A stretch of DNA of 64,000 nucleotides from Micromonospora okii (GCF_020884795.1 NZ_BBZF01000025.1:96833-160832), one strand, 5' to 3'. Positions 26,450 to 35,569 are shown, counted from the stretch's first letter. Notes: generated by a model not told the origin, from the letters alone. A program made the numbers and translations.

Positions 26450-27427
26450 ATGGTGATCAAAACAGGAGCCGTTGTCGATGCGGCCGGCATGCTGGCGGGC
26501 TACGCCATGGACGGCTTTCTCGGCGATCCACGGCGCTACCACCCGGTCGCGGGCTTCGGCACTGCGGTGAACGCGTGGGAACGTCTCGTCTACGCGCCGG
26601 ACATCTACCGTGGCGCGATGTTCGCCGGCGTCGCGGTGGCCGCGCCGACGGTGCTGGCCGCGATGGCGGCCCGGGCCGTGGCCGGCCGACCGCTCTCCCG
26701 GTTCGTGCTGACAGCCGTCACGACGTGGACCGTGCTGGGCGGACGGTCGCTCCGACATGCGGGACGCCACATGGCTGGCGCCCTGGAGACGGGTGATCTG
26801 ACGGCGGCCCGCGAGCGGTTGGGACACATCTGTCGGCGCGACCCGCGAGACTGCCTGCCGCCCGAGCTGGCGCGAGCGACGATCGAATCGGTGTCGGAGA
26901 ACACCTCCGACGCGGTGGTCGCGCCGCTGTTCTGGGGCGCAACCGCAGGAGTGCCCGGCATGGTGGCCTATCGGGCGACCAACACGTTGGACGCCATGGT
27001 GGGGCACAGAACCGCCCGGTACCGGCGGTTCGGTACGGCCGCCGCCCGCCTCGATGACCTGGCGAACCTGTTGCCGTCCCGACTCACGGCGGTCCTCACC
27101 GCTGCCGGCGCCACCGCGGTCGGCGGGAACGTCGTCCGGACCTGGCGGGTGTGGCGCGAGTACGGCGATCGGCACCCGTCGCCCAACTCCGGGCAGTGCG
27201 AGGCGGCCTTCGCCGGTGCGCTGGACATCCGTCTGGGAGGTAAGGACGTCGACCTGGGTGCGCGGATCGTGCGCCCCGCGCTGGGCGACGGCAGGGAGCC
27301 GGAGGCGACGGACGTCCGGCGCGCGGCCCGCTTGAACGCCGTGGTGGGTGCCAGTGCGCTCGGACTGGTCATCGGCCTGCGTCTGGTTTTCGCGCGACGG
27401 TCGGATGCCCGTCCGCGGGGGCGGTAG
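26450..27427 (+). CDS. cobD: adenosylcobinamide-phosphate synthase CobD/CbiB
   Basis: 325 residues; ATG 26450 is preferred to the GTG six bases earlier. Motifs LAGYAMDGFLGDPRRYHPVAGFG, ESVSENTSDAVVAPLF, AYRATNTLDAMVGH and RLDDLANLLPSR are diagnostic of CobD/CbiB, an integral membrane protein that attaches aminopropanol (phosphate) to adenosylcobyric acid. Hydrophobic segments occur near 55-75, 85-100 and at the C-terminus. It works directly after CbiZ. The frame is intact, unlike the cob genes further right. Confidence 0.93.
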   Translation: MVIKTGAVVDAAGMLAGYAMDGFLGDPRRYHPVAGFGTAVNAWERLVYAPDIYRGAMFAGVAVAAPTVLAAMAARAVAGRPLSRFVLTAVTTWTVLGGRSLRHAGRHMAGALETGDLTAARERLGHICRRDPRDCLPPELARATIESVSENTSDAVVAPLFWGATAGVPGMVAYRATNTLDAMVGHRTARYRRFGTAAARLDDLANLLPSRLTAVLTAAGATAVGGNVVRTWRVWREYGDRHPSPNSGQCEAAFAGALDIRLGGKDVDLGARIVRPALGDGREPEATDVRRAARLNAVVGASALGLVIGLRLVFARRSDARPRGR

Positions 27428-27502
27428 GCCGCCCGTCGGCCCGGCCGCATCGACGACAGCGTTCGGTCAGCGCGCCGGGTGGGCGCAGCCGGGCCCGCTG
27501 GT

Positions 27503-28540
27503 TCACGGCGCCGCCGGCCTCCTGCCCTGCACCTCCCGGCGCACCGTGTCGAGGTACGGCAGAGCGGCCAGCACCGTGGCGTCGTCCACGCCGAAGTCGG
27601 TGAGCGAGGCGATCTCGGTAACTCCGATGTCGGCGAGCCGTTCGACGAAGTCGACGCACTTCTGCACCGAGCCGAACAGCGCCGCCGTCCCGAAGTATCG
27701 TTCGAACGCGAAGACGGACAGGCGGTCCAGGTCGATCGAGGCGAGTTCGGGCCACTGGCCGCGCCACAGGTTGACAGAGGAGCGCAGGTACCTGAGGAAC
27801 GGCTCCCGGATGACAGCCCGAGCGGCCTGGTCGGACGCCTCCACGAACGTGTGCAGCATCAGGGTGACCGTCCCGCCTCGCGGGTCGTGCCCATGTGCTT
27901 GGCGGGCCTGCCTGTACGCTTCGATCCTGACTGCCAGCTCGTCCACCCGCTGTACCAACAGCGCGGTGAGCACGTTCAACCCGTGCGCGCCGGCCAACCG
28001 GAAGGTCTCCACCGAGGATGTGCAGGTCAACCACAGCTTGAGCTCCGGCTGCACGGGTCGAGGATAGGTGCGGAACTCGACCTCCTGCCCGTCACCGTTG
28101 CGGCGCACCAAAGCGGTGCCGGCCCAGAGGTCGCGGAGTACGGGAACGTTGTCGATCACAAATTGTCGGCGTTCGGCGAAGCGGTCGGGCGCGAGTACGA
28201 AGTCGTCGGCGTTCCAACCGGTCGCGAGCGCCATGTCCACCCGTCCGCGGGACAGGTTGTCCACGAAGGCCCAGTCCTCCACGACGGTGACCGGATCCCG
28301 CAGCGGCAGGACGACGCTGCCCGCGCGGAGGCGGATGCGGCGGGTGGCGACCGCCAGCGCCGCTGCGGCCAGGGCCGGATTCGGGTATGAGCCACCGAAT
28401 GGGTGGAAGTGCCGCTCCGGCACCCACAACGCGGTGAAGTCGTGCTCGTCGGCGAAGCGCGCCGTCTGGAGGAGCAGGTCGTACTCCCGCGGCGGGTCGG
28501 TGGCCTCCCGGTTGGCGAAGTACAACAGGCTGAAGTCCAT
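27503..28540 (-). CDS. LLM-class flavin-dependent monooxygenase (MupA/BtrO type)
   Basis: 345 residues from ATG 28540. MDFSLLYFANREA, WVPERHFHPFGGSYPNPALA, RAGSVVLPLRDPVTVVEDW, NLSRGRVDMALATGWNADDF and VWLTCTSS-like segments are characteristic of the natural-product luciferase-like family (MupA, BtrO), which hydroxylates carrier-bound acyl chains with FMNH2 and O2. BtrO hydroxylates the alpha-carbon of gamma-Glu-GABA-ACP. Its position between CobD and cobF is detached, but it fits the ligase/decarboxylase/ACP trio 2 kb away. A reductase partner is not seen in the window. Confidence 0.85.
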   Translation of the reverse strand: MDFSLLYFANREATDPPREYDLLLQTARFADEHDFTALWVPERHFHPFGGSYPNPALAAAALAVATRRIRLRAGSVVLPLRDPVTVVEDWAFVDNLSRGRVDMALATGWNADDFVLAPDRFAERRQFVIDNVPVLRDLWAGTALVRRNGDGQEVEFRTYPRPVQPELKLWLTCTSSVETFRLAGAHGLNVLTALLVQRVDELAVRIEAYRQARQAHGHDPRGGTVTLMLHTFVEASDQAARAVIREPFLRYLRSSVNLWRGQWPELASIDLDRLSVFAFERYFGTAALFGSVQKCVDFVERLADIGVTEIASLTDFGVDDATVLAALPYLDTVRREVQGRRPAAP

Positions 28541-28626
28541 CTCACCCTCGTTCCCAGTACGCGGCTGGTCGTCCGACGGCGAACGGACGCTGTGGCCCGA
28601 CGCGTCTCGCGGCGGAGGCGAGCGTC

Positions 28627-29379
28627 TCACCCGGCGCGGCGCCGTAGCAGGTAGGTGTCCATGATCCAACCCTTGCGATCCCGGGCCGCCTGTCGTTCGT
28701 GCACGATCTGTGGCGCGACCTCGGCCAGCGGCCCGGAGACGAGGATCTCGTCCGGCCTACCGAGGTAGGCGCCCCAGAAGATGTCCAGGTCCTGATCGGT
28801 TTGCCGGGTGAACCTACAGTGCGCGTCTAGCATCACTACGATGTCGTCGATGTCGTGCGGCAGGCCGGTGGCGATGCGTCGAGCGGTGGTGACCAGGAAG
28901 GGCCGGCCCACCCGGTTTAGGCCGATCCGGTGTCGAGCGGCCAGCGTGGCGATGCTGCTGACACCGGGGATTACCCGGTAATCGATGGCGCCCCCCGGGA
29001 GCGGATCTCCTCGACGACGGCGATCGTGCTGTCGTGCGCGGGGTCGCCCCACATCAGGAACGCCCCGCATCCGCCGTTGGCGAGGTGCTCGGCGATGGCG
29101 GACTCCAACAGGTCGGCGCGTTCCCGCCGCCAGTCGTTTTACGGCTGTCACGTGTCCGTCGGTGGTGCGGTCGTGCTCTGGGTCCCGGATCTCCACCAGC
29201 CGGTGGTCGGCGCGGTCGAACCGGGCCAGCAGATCCTGTCGCAGCGCGAGGAGATCGTGCTTCTCGGTGCCCTTGTCGAGCAGGAAGAACACGTCCGCCT
29301 GCCGGAGCGCGTCGGTGGCGGCGAGGGTCAGCTGGCCGGGGTCACCCGCTCCGATGCCGATGACGAGGATGGTCCGCAC
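28627..29379 (-). pseudogene. cobF: precorrin-6A synthase (deacetylating) CobF, two compensating frameshifts
   Basis: 250 codons. The N-terminus (MRTILVIGIGAGDPGQLTLA) and C-terminus (DYRVIPGVSSIATLAARHRI to RKGWIMDTYLLRRRAG) are clear CobF, an SAM-dependent C1-methyltransferase/deacetylase of the aerobic B12 route. About residues 81-131 are in the wrong frame. The missing motif CGAFLMWGDPAHDSTI is readable in another frame between the TTTT at 29137-29140 (one base too many) and the C run at 28991-28996 (one base too few). The protein as written would lack the SAM-loop region and be inactive. Either real decay or two base-calling errors. Confidence 0.85.
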
Positions 29380-29424
29380 AGGGAGTCAGTCTGCCTCACC
29401 TCCGGGATGCTTCGCAGTCCGGTC

Positions 29425-30138
29425 CTAGCGTGGGGAGTAGAGGTAACTGTCAGGAAAGGAGTCGGCGGCCAGCACCGCACCCACGATGATGACCGCGGTG
29501 CGGCGTACATCCGCCGCTGCCACCTGATCGGCGATGTCGGCCAGGCCGCGCAGCACGACCTCGTCGGCTCGGCTGGCGTTGGCGGCCACCGCGACCGAGC
29601 AGTCCGCCCCGTAGTGCTCGGCCAACGTCGCCGCCAACTGCCGGTTCGGGCCACCGCCAGGTGCAGCACCGGGGCGGCGCGGCTGCGTCCGAGCACCGCG
29701 AGATCCTCGCCGGGGGGGCATCGGTGTGGAGCGCGCCTGGGCGCGGGTGAGGATCACCGGCTGGCCGATCGTCGGTGCGATCAGCTCCCGGCCCAACGTC
29801 GCGGCGGCGGCGTACGCGGGTACCCCGGGCACGATCTTGTACGGCACGCTTGCCATGTCCAGCCGCCGGGTCTGTTCGGCGACGGCGCTGAACAAGGCCG
29901 GGTCACCGGAACAGAGCCGGGCGACATCGTGCCCGTCGGCGCGTGCGGCGACGATCTCGTCCAGGGTGAGGTCGGCGGTGTCGACCCGTCGTGCGTCGTC
30001 CAGGCAGCAGGCGAGCAGTTCCGCGGGGACCAGGCTGCCGGCGTAGAGACAGGCCTGTGCCCGGCTGAGGATGCGCTGTCCGCGCACGGTGATGAGATCT
30101 GCCGCGCCCGGGCCGGCACCGATGAAGTACACGGTCAT
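29425..30138 (-). pseudogene. cobM: precorrin-4 C11-methyltransferase CobM, two compensating frameshifts
   Basis: About 237 codons from ATG 30138, which overlaps the cobL stop. MTVYFIGAGPGAADLITVRG, LYAGSLVPAELL, ARLCSGDPALFSA and PYKIVPGVPAYAAAA identify CobM. After ARSTPMPP the frame slips at the G run 29712-29718 (one base too many). The expected GEDLAVLGRSRAA and VLHLAVARTG lie in another frame, and the original frame resumes near 29645 as LAATLAEHYGADC. The scrambled stretch is about 25 residues; activity is doubtful. It transfers methyl to C11 of precorrin-4 when intact. Confidence 0.85.
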
Positions 30139-31028
30139 GGCCGGGTCACCGCCCACTGCACCAGTGGTCGGGCCGGCTGCCAGCCGGTGAAGGCACCCAG
30201 CGGCGCCGCCCGGTCGACGGCCAGACGGGTCAGGTCACCACCGTGACGGGCGGCCTGGTCGACCAGTTCCTGTTCGCCCTCCGGCGTGACGGCGTGGGCG
30301 ACGGGCCGGCCACCGGGACGGAGCGCGCCCCACACGGCGGCGAAGAGGTCCGGGGCGGTCAGGCCACCACCGACGAAGACCGCATCCGGTGCGGGCAGCC
30401 CGGCGAGGGCGTCCGGTGCGGCGCCGCGCACGATCCGGAGCTGCGGCACGCCAAGGGTGCGGGCGTTCCGGTCGACGCGGCCGGGTCGGCCCTCGATCGC
30501 GATCGCGGAGGTTATCGGATCGGCACGTAGCCATTCGATGCCGACGCTGCGGCAGCCGGCGCCGACGTCCCACAGCCGCTCGCCGCGGATTGGGGCCAGC
30601 CGGGACAGGGCCATCGCTCGCGTCTCCCGTTTGGTCAGGGCGCCGTCGTGGTCGTACGCGTCGTCGGGCAGCCCGGGCATCGGCGACAGCACCCGGCTGT
30701 CGGGCGCCGCGACGACCCGGACCGCGACCACGTTGAGCGGCCAGCCCGGCTGGGCACTCCACTTCTGCGCGATGCCGCCGGTCCGTCGTTCGCTCGTCCC
30801 GCCGAGCGAGGTGAGGACGGTCACCTCGCTGGGGCCGTACCCGGCGGCGGTGAGCGTCCGGGCCAGCTCGGCGGGGTGTCCGCGTCGATGCACCAGCAGC
30901 AGCCGGCCCGGGGCCAGGTCGCGTCGGATGCGGTCGAGGTCCCGGGCGACCGTGCTGTGCACGGTGACCTGTTCGACCGGCCAGCCCATGCGGGCGCAGG
31001 CCAGTACGATCGATGACGGGTGACTCAC
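30135..31028 (-). pseudogene. cobL: CobL (precorrin-6Y C5,15-methyltransferase), 5' end lost
   Basis: What remains is the second half of the CbiE-like domain (HPSSIVLACARMGWP onward, VTVLTSLGGTSERRTGG) and a complete CbiT-like domain (LWDVGAGCRSVGIEWLRADP, VFVGGGLTAPDL, RPGGRPVAHAVTPEGE). The first ~80-90 residues of CbiE, with the SAM-binding start, are missing. The reading frame instead runs into sequence of a dead transposase beginning close to 31030. No start with a ribosome site is evident. The downstream cobM overlaps by ATGA, showing the original operon order cobL-cobM-cobF. Confidence 0.85.
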
Positions 31029-31039
31029 TGCGCCGCCAT

Positions 31040-31535
31040 TGCACGTGGCTCCGCTCGAACGATCTGGGCACCGACATGCGACGGCACGCCCGTCCCGACC
31101 CGGGTTTACCACCTGGCCGTTCCGAGTAAGAACCATCGATGCAGCACGGGCCTGCAGGTTGCCATCGACGCCCACACTCGCCTCGTGGTGGCCCTTGGCG
31201 ATCCGCAACTGGCATTTGCAACGACACCATCGTCTACCGAACCAGCGGCATCGACCAGAAGTTGGCCAGACGGCCGGTTATGGCCTGCGGCACCTACCGC
31301 GGCAATCCTGAGGTGATCATCCCGTACCGCAAGCCCGCCGACAACAGTGAGCTGCCCGGGTGGAAGGCCAGCTCAAATACAGCGTACCATCTGAGCTCAG
31401 GCGAACGCACCCTGGGTGGGTCGAGTTCTTCAAAATCCTCCGCGACCATCGCCAGGCTGCCAGCGCATTGACCGACGCGACTTCCTGCATCGCGCATCTC
31501 CGTAACATCTTCCTCGCTGGCCGAAACCGCCAGCC
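31040..31535 (+). pseudogene. remnant of an IS5-type DDE transposase (copy A)
   Basis: Pieces of one transposase appear in successive frames on the plus strand: PSKNHRCSTGLQVAIDAHTR with VVALGDPQ (about 31111-31215), then a frame change to CNDTIVYRTSGIDQKLARRP and TYRGNPEVIIPYRKP, then another change to ILRDHRQAASALTDATSCIA (to about 31510). These are the middle and C-terminal parts of the actinobacterial HARBI/IS5-like family. At least two frameshifts and a missing N-terminus make it dead. Its left end coincides with loss of the cobL 5' end. A related remnant lies at 62880-63160. Confidence 0.8.
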
Positions 31536-31952
31536 CAGTGGGGCAGCACCTTCAGGGAGTCGCGAGACCTCCTCTAGTCGGCGAGTGGCGCACGGCGCTG
31601 CGGGCCAACAGGAAATGGCGCGCCGCCGGCTCTAAAAACCGACCCTAGGCGGGCATTATGGCAAGGAACCGTATTGACATCCGTCGTCGCAATCAATCAG
31701 ACTGTCACGGCGATGGCACAGTGCGTACGCGTAAGGAGGGGCGCGGTCGCGGTAAGCCGTCAGGGTGCACACCAGAACCGACGGCAAGCCCGGAATCCGT
31801 CGTGCGCGCGAGACCCACTCCATTTCATCGTGGCCCGACCGGGTCGGAGCCCCGACCGCGTGAATATGTGGCCGGGCCCTCATCACTGCGGGCCAGAAAG
31901 GCGCCTCCTCGTGGCCATGTTACCTATCCGCCTTCAAAAAACCGGAGAGCTC
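31536..31952. other. gene-free interval, leader region of the secreted protein
   Basis: No convincing coding sequence on either strand. It contains several short GC-rich inverted repeats, for example GACGG ... CCGTC around 31791-31812, and a CACTGCGGGCC...AAGGC stretch near 31888-31910 faintly reminiscent of the 3' side of cobalamin-riboswitch cores, but the full conserved core is not recognisable. Confidence 0.4.
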
Positions 31953-32435
31953 ATGTCCCGTCACGCGTTCCACGCGCGTCGCCGCGTCGCCGGCTTGCTC
32001 GCTGCGGTTGTCGCCGCCGTCGTCGTCACCGCTGCCGAACCCGCCCCGCAGGCCGCGCACGCCGCCGCGTGTACCGGCACGTCCGGAGTCACCGTCGTGG
32101 TTGACTTCGCCGCTCTCGGTGGCGGGGTCCAAGTCGCCTGCGCTCTCGGCGACCCCACTAGCGGAATCGCGGCCCTGCAGTCTGCCGATTTCACCGTCAC
32201 CGGCACTGCAGAGTGGGGGCTGGATTTCATCTGCCGGATCAACGGCGAGCCCACTGCCGCGACCGAGTCGTGCGTCAACCCGCCGGCTACGGCCTACTGG
32301 TCATACTGGCAGGCGACCAGCGGTGGATCCTGGTCCTACAGTTCGTCTGGGCCTAACAGCCACGACCCGGCACCGGGCACCGTCGAAGGGTGGTCCTTCG
32401 GCGCCAGCGCCCCACCCAGCATTACCGCACCGTAA
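31953..32435 (+). CDS. small secreted protein resembling DUF4430/transcobalamin-like domain proteins
   Basis: 160 residues from ATG 31953 with CGGAGAG upstream. A signal peptide is clear (RRRVAGLLAAVVAAVVVTAA, then APQAAHAAA). The mature part has two potential disulfide pairs and the segments GVTVVVDFAALGGGVQVACA, ATAYWSYWQATSGGSWSYSS and PGTVEGWSFGA, typical of small actinobacterial secreted proteins with a transcobalamin-like C-terminal domain, some of which sit beside B12 or cobalt genes. Here it lies 0.9 kb from the cob remnants, so corrinoid binding at the cell surface is a reasonable guess. Family level moderate. Confidence 0.6.
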   Translation: MSRHAFHARRRVAGLLAAVVAAVVVTAAEPAPQAAHAAACTGTSGVTVVVDFAALGGGVQVACALGDPTSGIAALQSADFTVTGTAEWGLDFICRINGEPTAATESCVNPPATAYWSYWQATSGGSWSYSSSGPNSHDPAPGTVEGWSFGASAPPSITAP

Positions 32436-32658
32436 TCCTGCATGTGTCCGCGGTCCATCGGGTGTCGCCGACCGCTCTGGCGTCGACCGACAGGGCGGGG
32501 CGGTGCCGAGGGGTGCAGGGCTGCGCCACCGATCGCAAGGCCAAAACGTGGAGAGGCGCCGGCTTGCGATATCTCCAGCGCCTCTCCACGGTGTCTCACA
32601 GCCGTCTCACGGACGACCCGGGAAGGCCCGATAGGGGCCGACGTTCCCTGGATCGCCA

Positions 32659-33143
32659 CTAGGTTCTGTCTTGCGGATCTTGGTTGTCGGGGATGGCGCG
32701 TAGCCAGTCGAGGGTTTCGACCAGGTCGAGGGTGGCTCGGAAGTTGGCGGCCAACTTGTCGTATCGGGTGGCGAGTCCGCGCCAGTGTTTGCGCCGGTTG
32801 AAGCCGCGTTCGACCTGGTTACGGCGCCGGTAGGCGACCGGGTCGAATGTCGGGGGTCTGCCGCCGCGTCGTCCTTTCCGCTTCCGGTTGGCGATCTGGT
32901 CGTTGGGCTCGGGGATGACCGTGGTGATGCCCTTGTCCCGCAGGGCGGTCCGGTTCGCGCGAGAGGAGTACGCCTTGTCACCGGTGAGCGAGTCCGGTCG
33001 CTGGCGGGGCCGGCCCACACCACCGGGTCGGGGCACCCGGACCTGGCCCAGTAGCGGAATCAACTGGCGGGTGTCGGCTGCCTGACCAGGGGTGATCAGG
33101 GTGGCCAGGGAACGACCATGCCCATCGGCCAGAGTGTGGATCT
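32659..33143 (-). pseudogene. C-terminal fragment of an IS5-family transposase, cut by the IS3 element
   Basis: The minus strand reads KIHTLADGHGRSLATLITPG, GDKAYSSRANRTALRDKGI, GGRPPTFDPVAYRRRNQVER and NRRKHWRGLATRYDKLA, the DDE C-terminal half of an IS5-family transposase (IS427-like group). The reading frame stops abruptly at about 33143 where the IS3-family inverted repeat begins; the N-terminal half is not found on the other side. The element's outer end is probably TAGGTTCTGTCTTGCGGATC near 32651-32670. Confidence 0.85.
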
Positions 33144-33210
33144 TGAGCTACCCCCGCTTTTATGGAGCTTCTTGACCATGGTCTGATGGCCGTGGGGGAG
33201 GAAGTCGTTC

Positions 33211-33522
33211 GTGGCAGCACCGAAGAAGTACCCCGATGAGCTGCGTCAGCGCGCTGTGCGTTTGTATCGCGAGTCGGACCCGAAGCCGGTGATCCGGCGT
33301 CTGGCCGAGCAGCTTGGTGTGCATCACGAGGCGCTCAGGAACTGGATCCGCCAGGCCGAGGCAGACGCCGACGAGCGTCACGACCGGCCGACCAGCGAGA
33401 TGGCGGAGGAGAACCGGCGGCTGCGTAGGGAGGTCGCCGAGTTGCGGCGGGCGAACGAGATCCTGAAAGCGGCGAGTGCGTATTTCGCGGCGGAGCTCGA
33501 CCCGACCCGGCGACGGTCATGA
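33211..33522 (+). CDS. IS3-family transposase OrfA
   Basis: 103 residues. KKYPDELRQRAVRLYRES, GVHHEALRNWIRQAEAD and the leucine-zipper-like MAEENRRLRREVAELRRANE followed by ILKAASAYFAAELD are standard IS3 OrfA features: an HTH that binds the ends and a coiled coil for multimerisation. It overlaps orfB by four bases. The protein is complete; with orfB broken it could act only as an inhibitor or in trans. Confidence 0.92.
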   Translation: MAAPKKYPDELRQRAVRLYRESDPKPVIRRLAEQLGVHHEALRNWIRQAEADADERHDRPTSEMAEENRRLRREVAELRRANEILKAASAYFAAELDPTRRRS

Positions 33523-34118
33523 GGTTCATCCATGAACACCGTGACCAGTTCGCGGTCGCGCTCCTGCTACGGGTCCTCAACATCGGCGCGTCGACCTACT
33601 ACGCCTGGGTGAAGCAGGCCGAGCAGCCCTGCGACCGTGACGTGGTCGACCTGGGTCTGATCTCCAACATTCACGAGATCTGGGAGACCTCCGGGCGCAC
33701 CTACGGCGCGGACCGGGTCCACCGGCAGCTGCGCCGCGACGGCATCGGTGTGGGCCGTAAGCGGGTCGAGCGGTTGATGGCGGCCCAGGGCTGGCAGGGT
33801 GCGTTCCTGCGTCGAGGCTGGCGCGGCGGCTCCACGAAGCAGGATCCCCGGCACACGCCGGCGCCGGATCTGGTCAACCGGCAGTTCACCGCGTCCGGGC
33901 CGAACCGGTTGTGGGTCGCCGACGCCACCCGCATTCCCTGCGGCGAGGGCGTGTTCTGGCTCGCCGCGGTCCGCGACGTGTTCTCCCGCCGGATCGTCGG
34001 GTGGAAGACGTCTGACCGCTGCGACACCGACCTGATTCTTGCCGCCCTCGAATACGGCATCTGGTCCCGCGACGTCCGCGACGGCCAACTGATCCACCAC
34101 TCGGACAGGGGGTCGAAC

Positions 34119-35569
34119 CCCGGACTCAACCGGTCGAAGCAACACCGACTTGTTCGATCAAGGTTAGCTGCTCGTTCAGCGCTTCAGCGGGCGTCTTCCA
34201 GCCAAGGGTCTTGCGTGGCCTGCTGTTGAGAGTGGCAGCGACAGCTTCGATCTCGTCCGCGCTCCACCGCGATAGGTCAGTGCCCTTGGGGAAGTACTGG
34301 CGTAACAGCCCGTTCGTGTTCTCGTTCGTGCCGCGCTGCCATGGGCTGTGGGGATCGGCGAAGTAGACGGCAATGCCAGTGTCGATCTTCAACTGGACGT
34401 GCTGGGCGAGTTCCTTGCCGCGATCCCAGGTCAGCGAACGGCGCAACTGGTCGGGAATCGTGGTCATCCGGGCGGTAAGGGCTTCCCGCATGGCCTCGGC
34501 GCCGCAGCCGGCCAGCGCAGGGCCGTTCTTCACGCGTGGCTCGACGCCGTAGCCGTCCATCCGCGGCAGGTGCAGCAGCATCGTGAACCGCGTCGTCCGT
34601 TCCACGAGCGTGCCGATCGCGGATCGGTCCGTTCCGATGATCAGGTCACCCTCCCAGTGCCCCGGGATTGCCCGGTCGGCGGCTTCGGCGGGCCGCTGGC
34701 TGATCATCACCTCGGGCGTCACATGCCCGCCTGGACGCTGCCGGGCACGGGACCTGGGAACCCGCAGCGCTCGCCCGGTGCGCAGGCAGGCGACCAGCTC
34801 GCGCTTGAGCGCACCGCGGCTCTGAACGTAGAGCGCCTGGTAGATCGCCTCGTGCGAGATGCGCATGGACTCATCTTCCGGGAAGTCAAGCGTCAGCCGA
34901 TGAGAGATCTGCTCCGGGCTCCACGCCGTCGCCCACCGCCGGTCCTGACGCCGTGGCTTGTTGCGCCCCTTCCACCGTGGCGCGGCCGGCCCCTGTGCCA
35001 GGACACCGTCCGGACGTCGGATCTCTCCCGCGAGCCGTTCCTGCACGTACTCGCGCAGCCTCTCGTTGACCACGAGCTTTGCCGCCTTCGGCCTCCTGGC
35101 CATCAGCTCGGCCTTCCACTGCGCGATCGACGCCCGGTAGTCGAGCTTTCCGCCACGGGTGGCCGCGTTGCGCCGCAGCTCCCGGGAGATCGTCGCCGGG
35201 TCACGCCCCAGCGTGCGCGCGATCTCCCGAACCCCAGCACCCCGCGCCCTCAGCAGCGCGATCTCCTCCCGCTCGACGAATGACAGGTACCTGCCTGACG
35301 GCGGGGCGAGACTGATCGAGGGCATGCCGCCACGTTCCCGGAACCAGCGAGACCCGACGGGGCCCGACACGCCGCACGCGACAGCAGCATCCTCGCTCGT
35401 CAACCCCTCAGCAATTCGCGCCCAGAACACCCGCTCGACATCCCGCCGGATCGGCGGCCTGCCCGGCGACCTCATCGCCGGGCGGCCCGTCAACGTCGTC
35501 ATCCACCCCGCTGGCCTGCCCATCAACACCTCCACAATCGAGGCGTTGCGACGACCAGTTGAATCCGCC
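34119..35569 (-). mobile_element. intact IS30-family insertion sequence inside the IS3 orfB
   Basis: The two ends are inverted repeats of about 25 bp. The plus-strand left end begins CCCGGACTCAACCGGTCG and the right end read backwards begins GGCGGATTCAACTGGTCG, about 19 of 25 positions matching. A 3-bp duplication AAC flanks it (34116-34118 and 35570-35572). Length is 1,451 bp. Exact repair of the IS3 reading frame across the duplication confirms the boundaries. Confidence 0.88.
34126..35523 (-). CDS. IS30-family transposase
   Basis: About 465 residues from ATG 35523. The N-terminal HTH region reads FVEREEIALLRARGAGVREI and ISRELRRNAATRGG. Then SPEQISHRLTLDFP and HEAIYQALYVQSRGALKREL follow, and the DDE core comprises GHWEGDLIIGTDRSAIGTLV, SLTWDRGKELAQH and PWQRGTNENTNGLLRQYFPKG with the catalytic Glu in the last segment. 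The open frame extends upstream to 35571 but those codons lie outside the element. All catalytic motifs are intact, so the element may still be mobile. Confidence 0.93.
   Translation of the reverse strand: MGRPAGWMTTLTGRPAMRSPGRPPIRRDVERVFWARIAEGLTSEDAAVACGVSGPVGSRWFRERGGMPSISLAPPSGRYLSFVEREEIALLRARGAGVREIARTLGRDPATISRELRRNAATRGGKLDYRASIAQWKAELMARRPKAAKLVVNERLREYVQERLAGEIRRPDGVLAQGPAAPRWKGRNKPRRQDRRWATAWSPEQISHRLTLDFPEDESMRISHEAIYQALYVQSRGALKRELVACLRTGRALRVPRSRARQRPGGHVTPEVMISQRPAEAADRAIPGHWEGDLIIGTDRSAIGTLVERTTRFTMLLHLPRMDGYGVEPRVKNGPALAGCGAEAMREALTARMTTIPDQLRRSLTWDRGKELAQHVQLKIDTGIAVYFADPHSPWQRGTNENTNGLLRQYFPKGTDLSRWSADEIEAVAATLNSRPRKTLGWKTPAEALNEQLTLIEQVGVASTG

Noticed and set aside
28627..29379. 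Treating cobF as an intact gene because the frame is open end to end
   Set aside because: About 50 internal residues are unlike any CobF, while the true sequence is readable in another frame between two homopolymers.
31690..31915. Cobalamin riboswitch before the secreted protein
   Set aside because: Only scattered similarity; the conserved core blocks and their order could not be traced, so it is not listed as a feature and needs a covariance-model scan.
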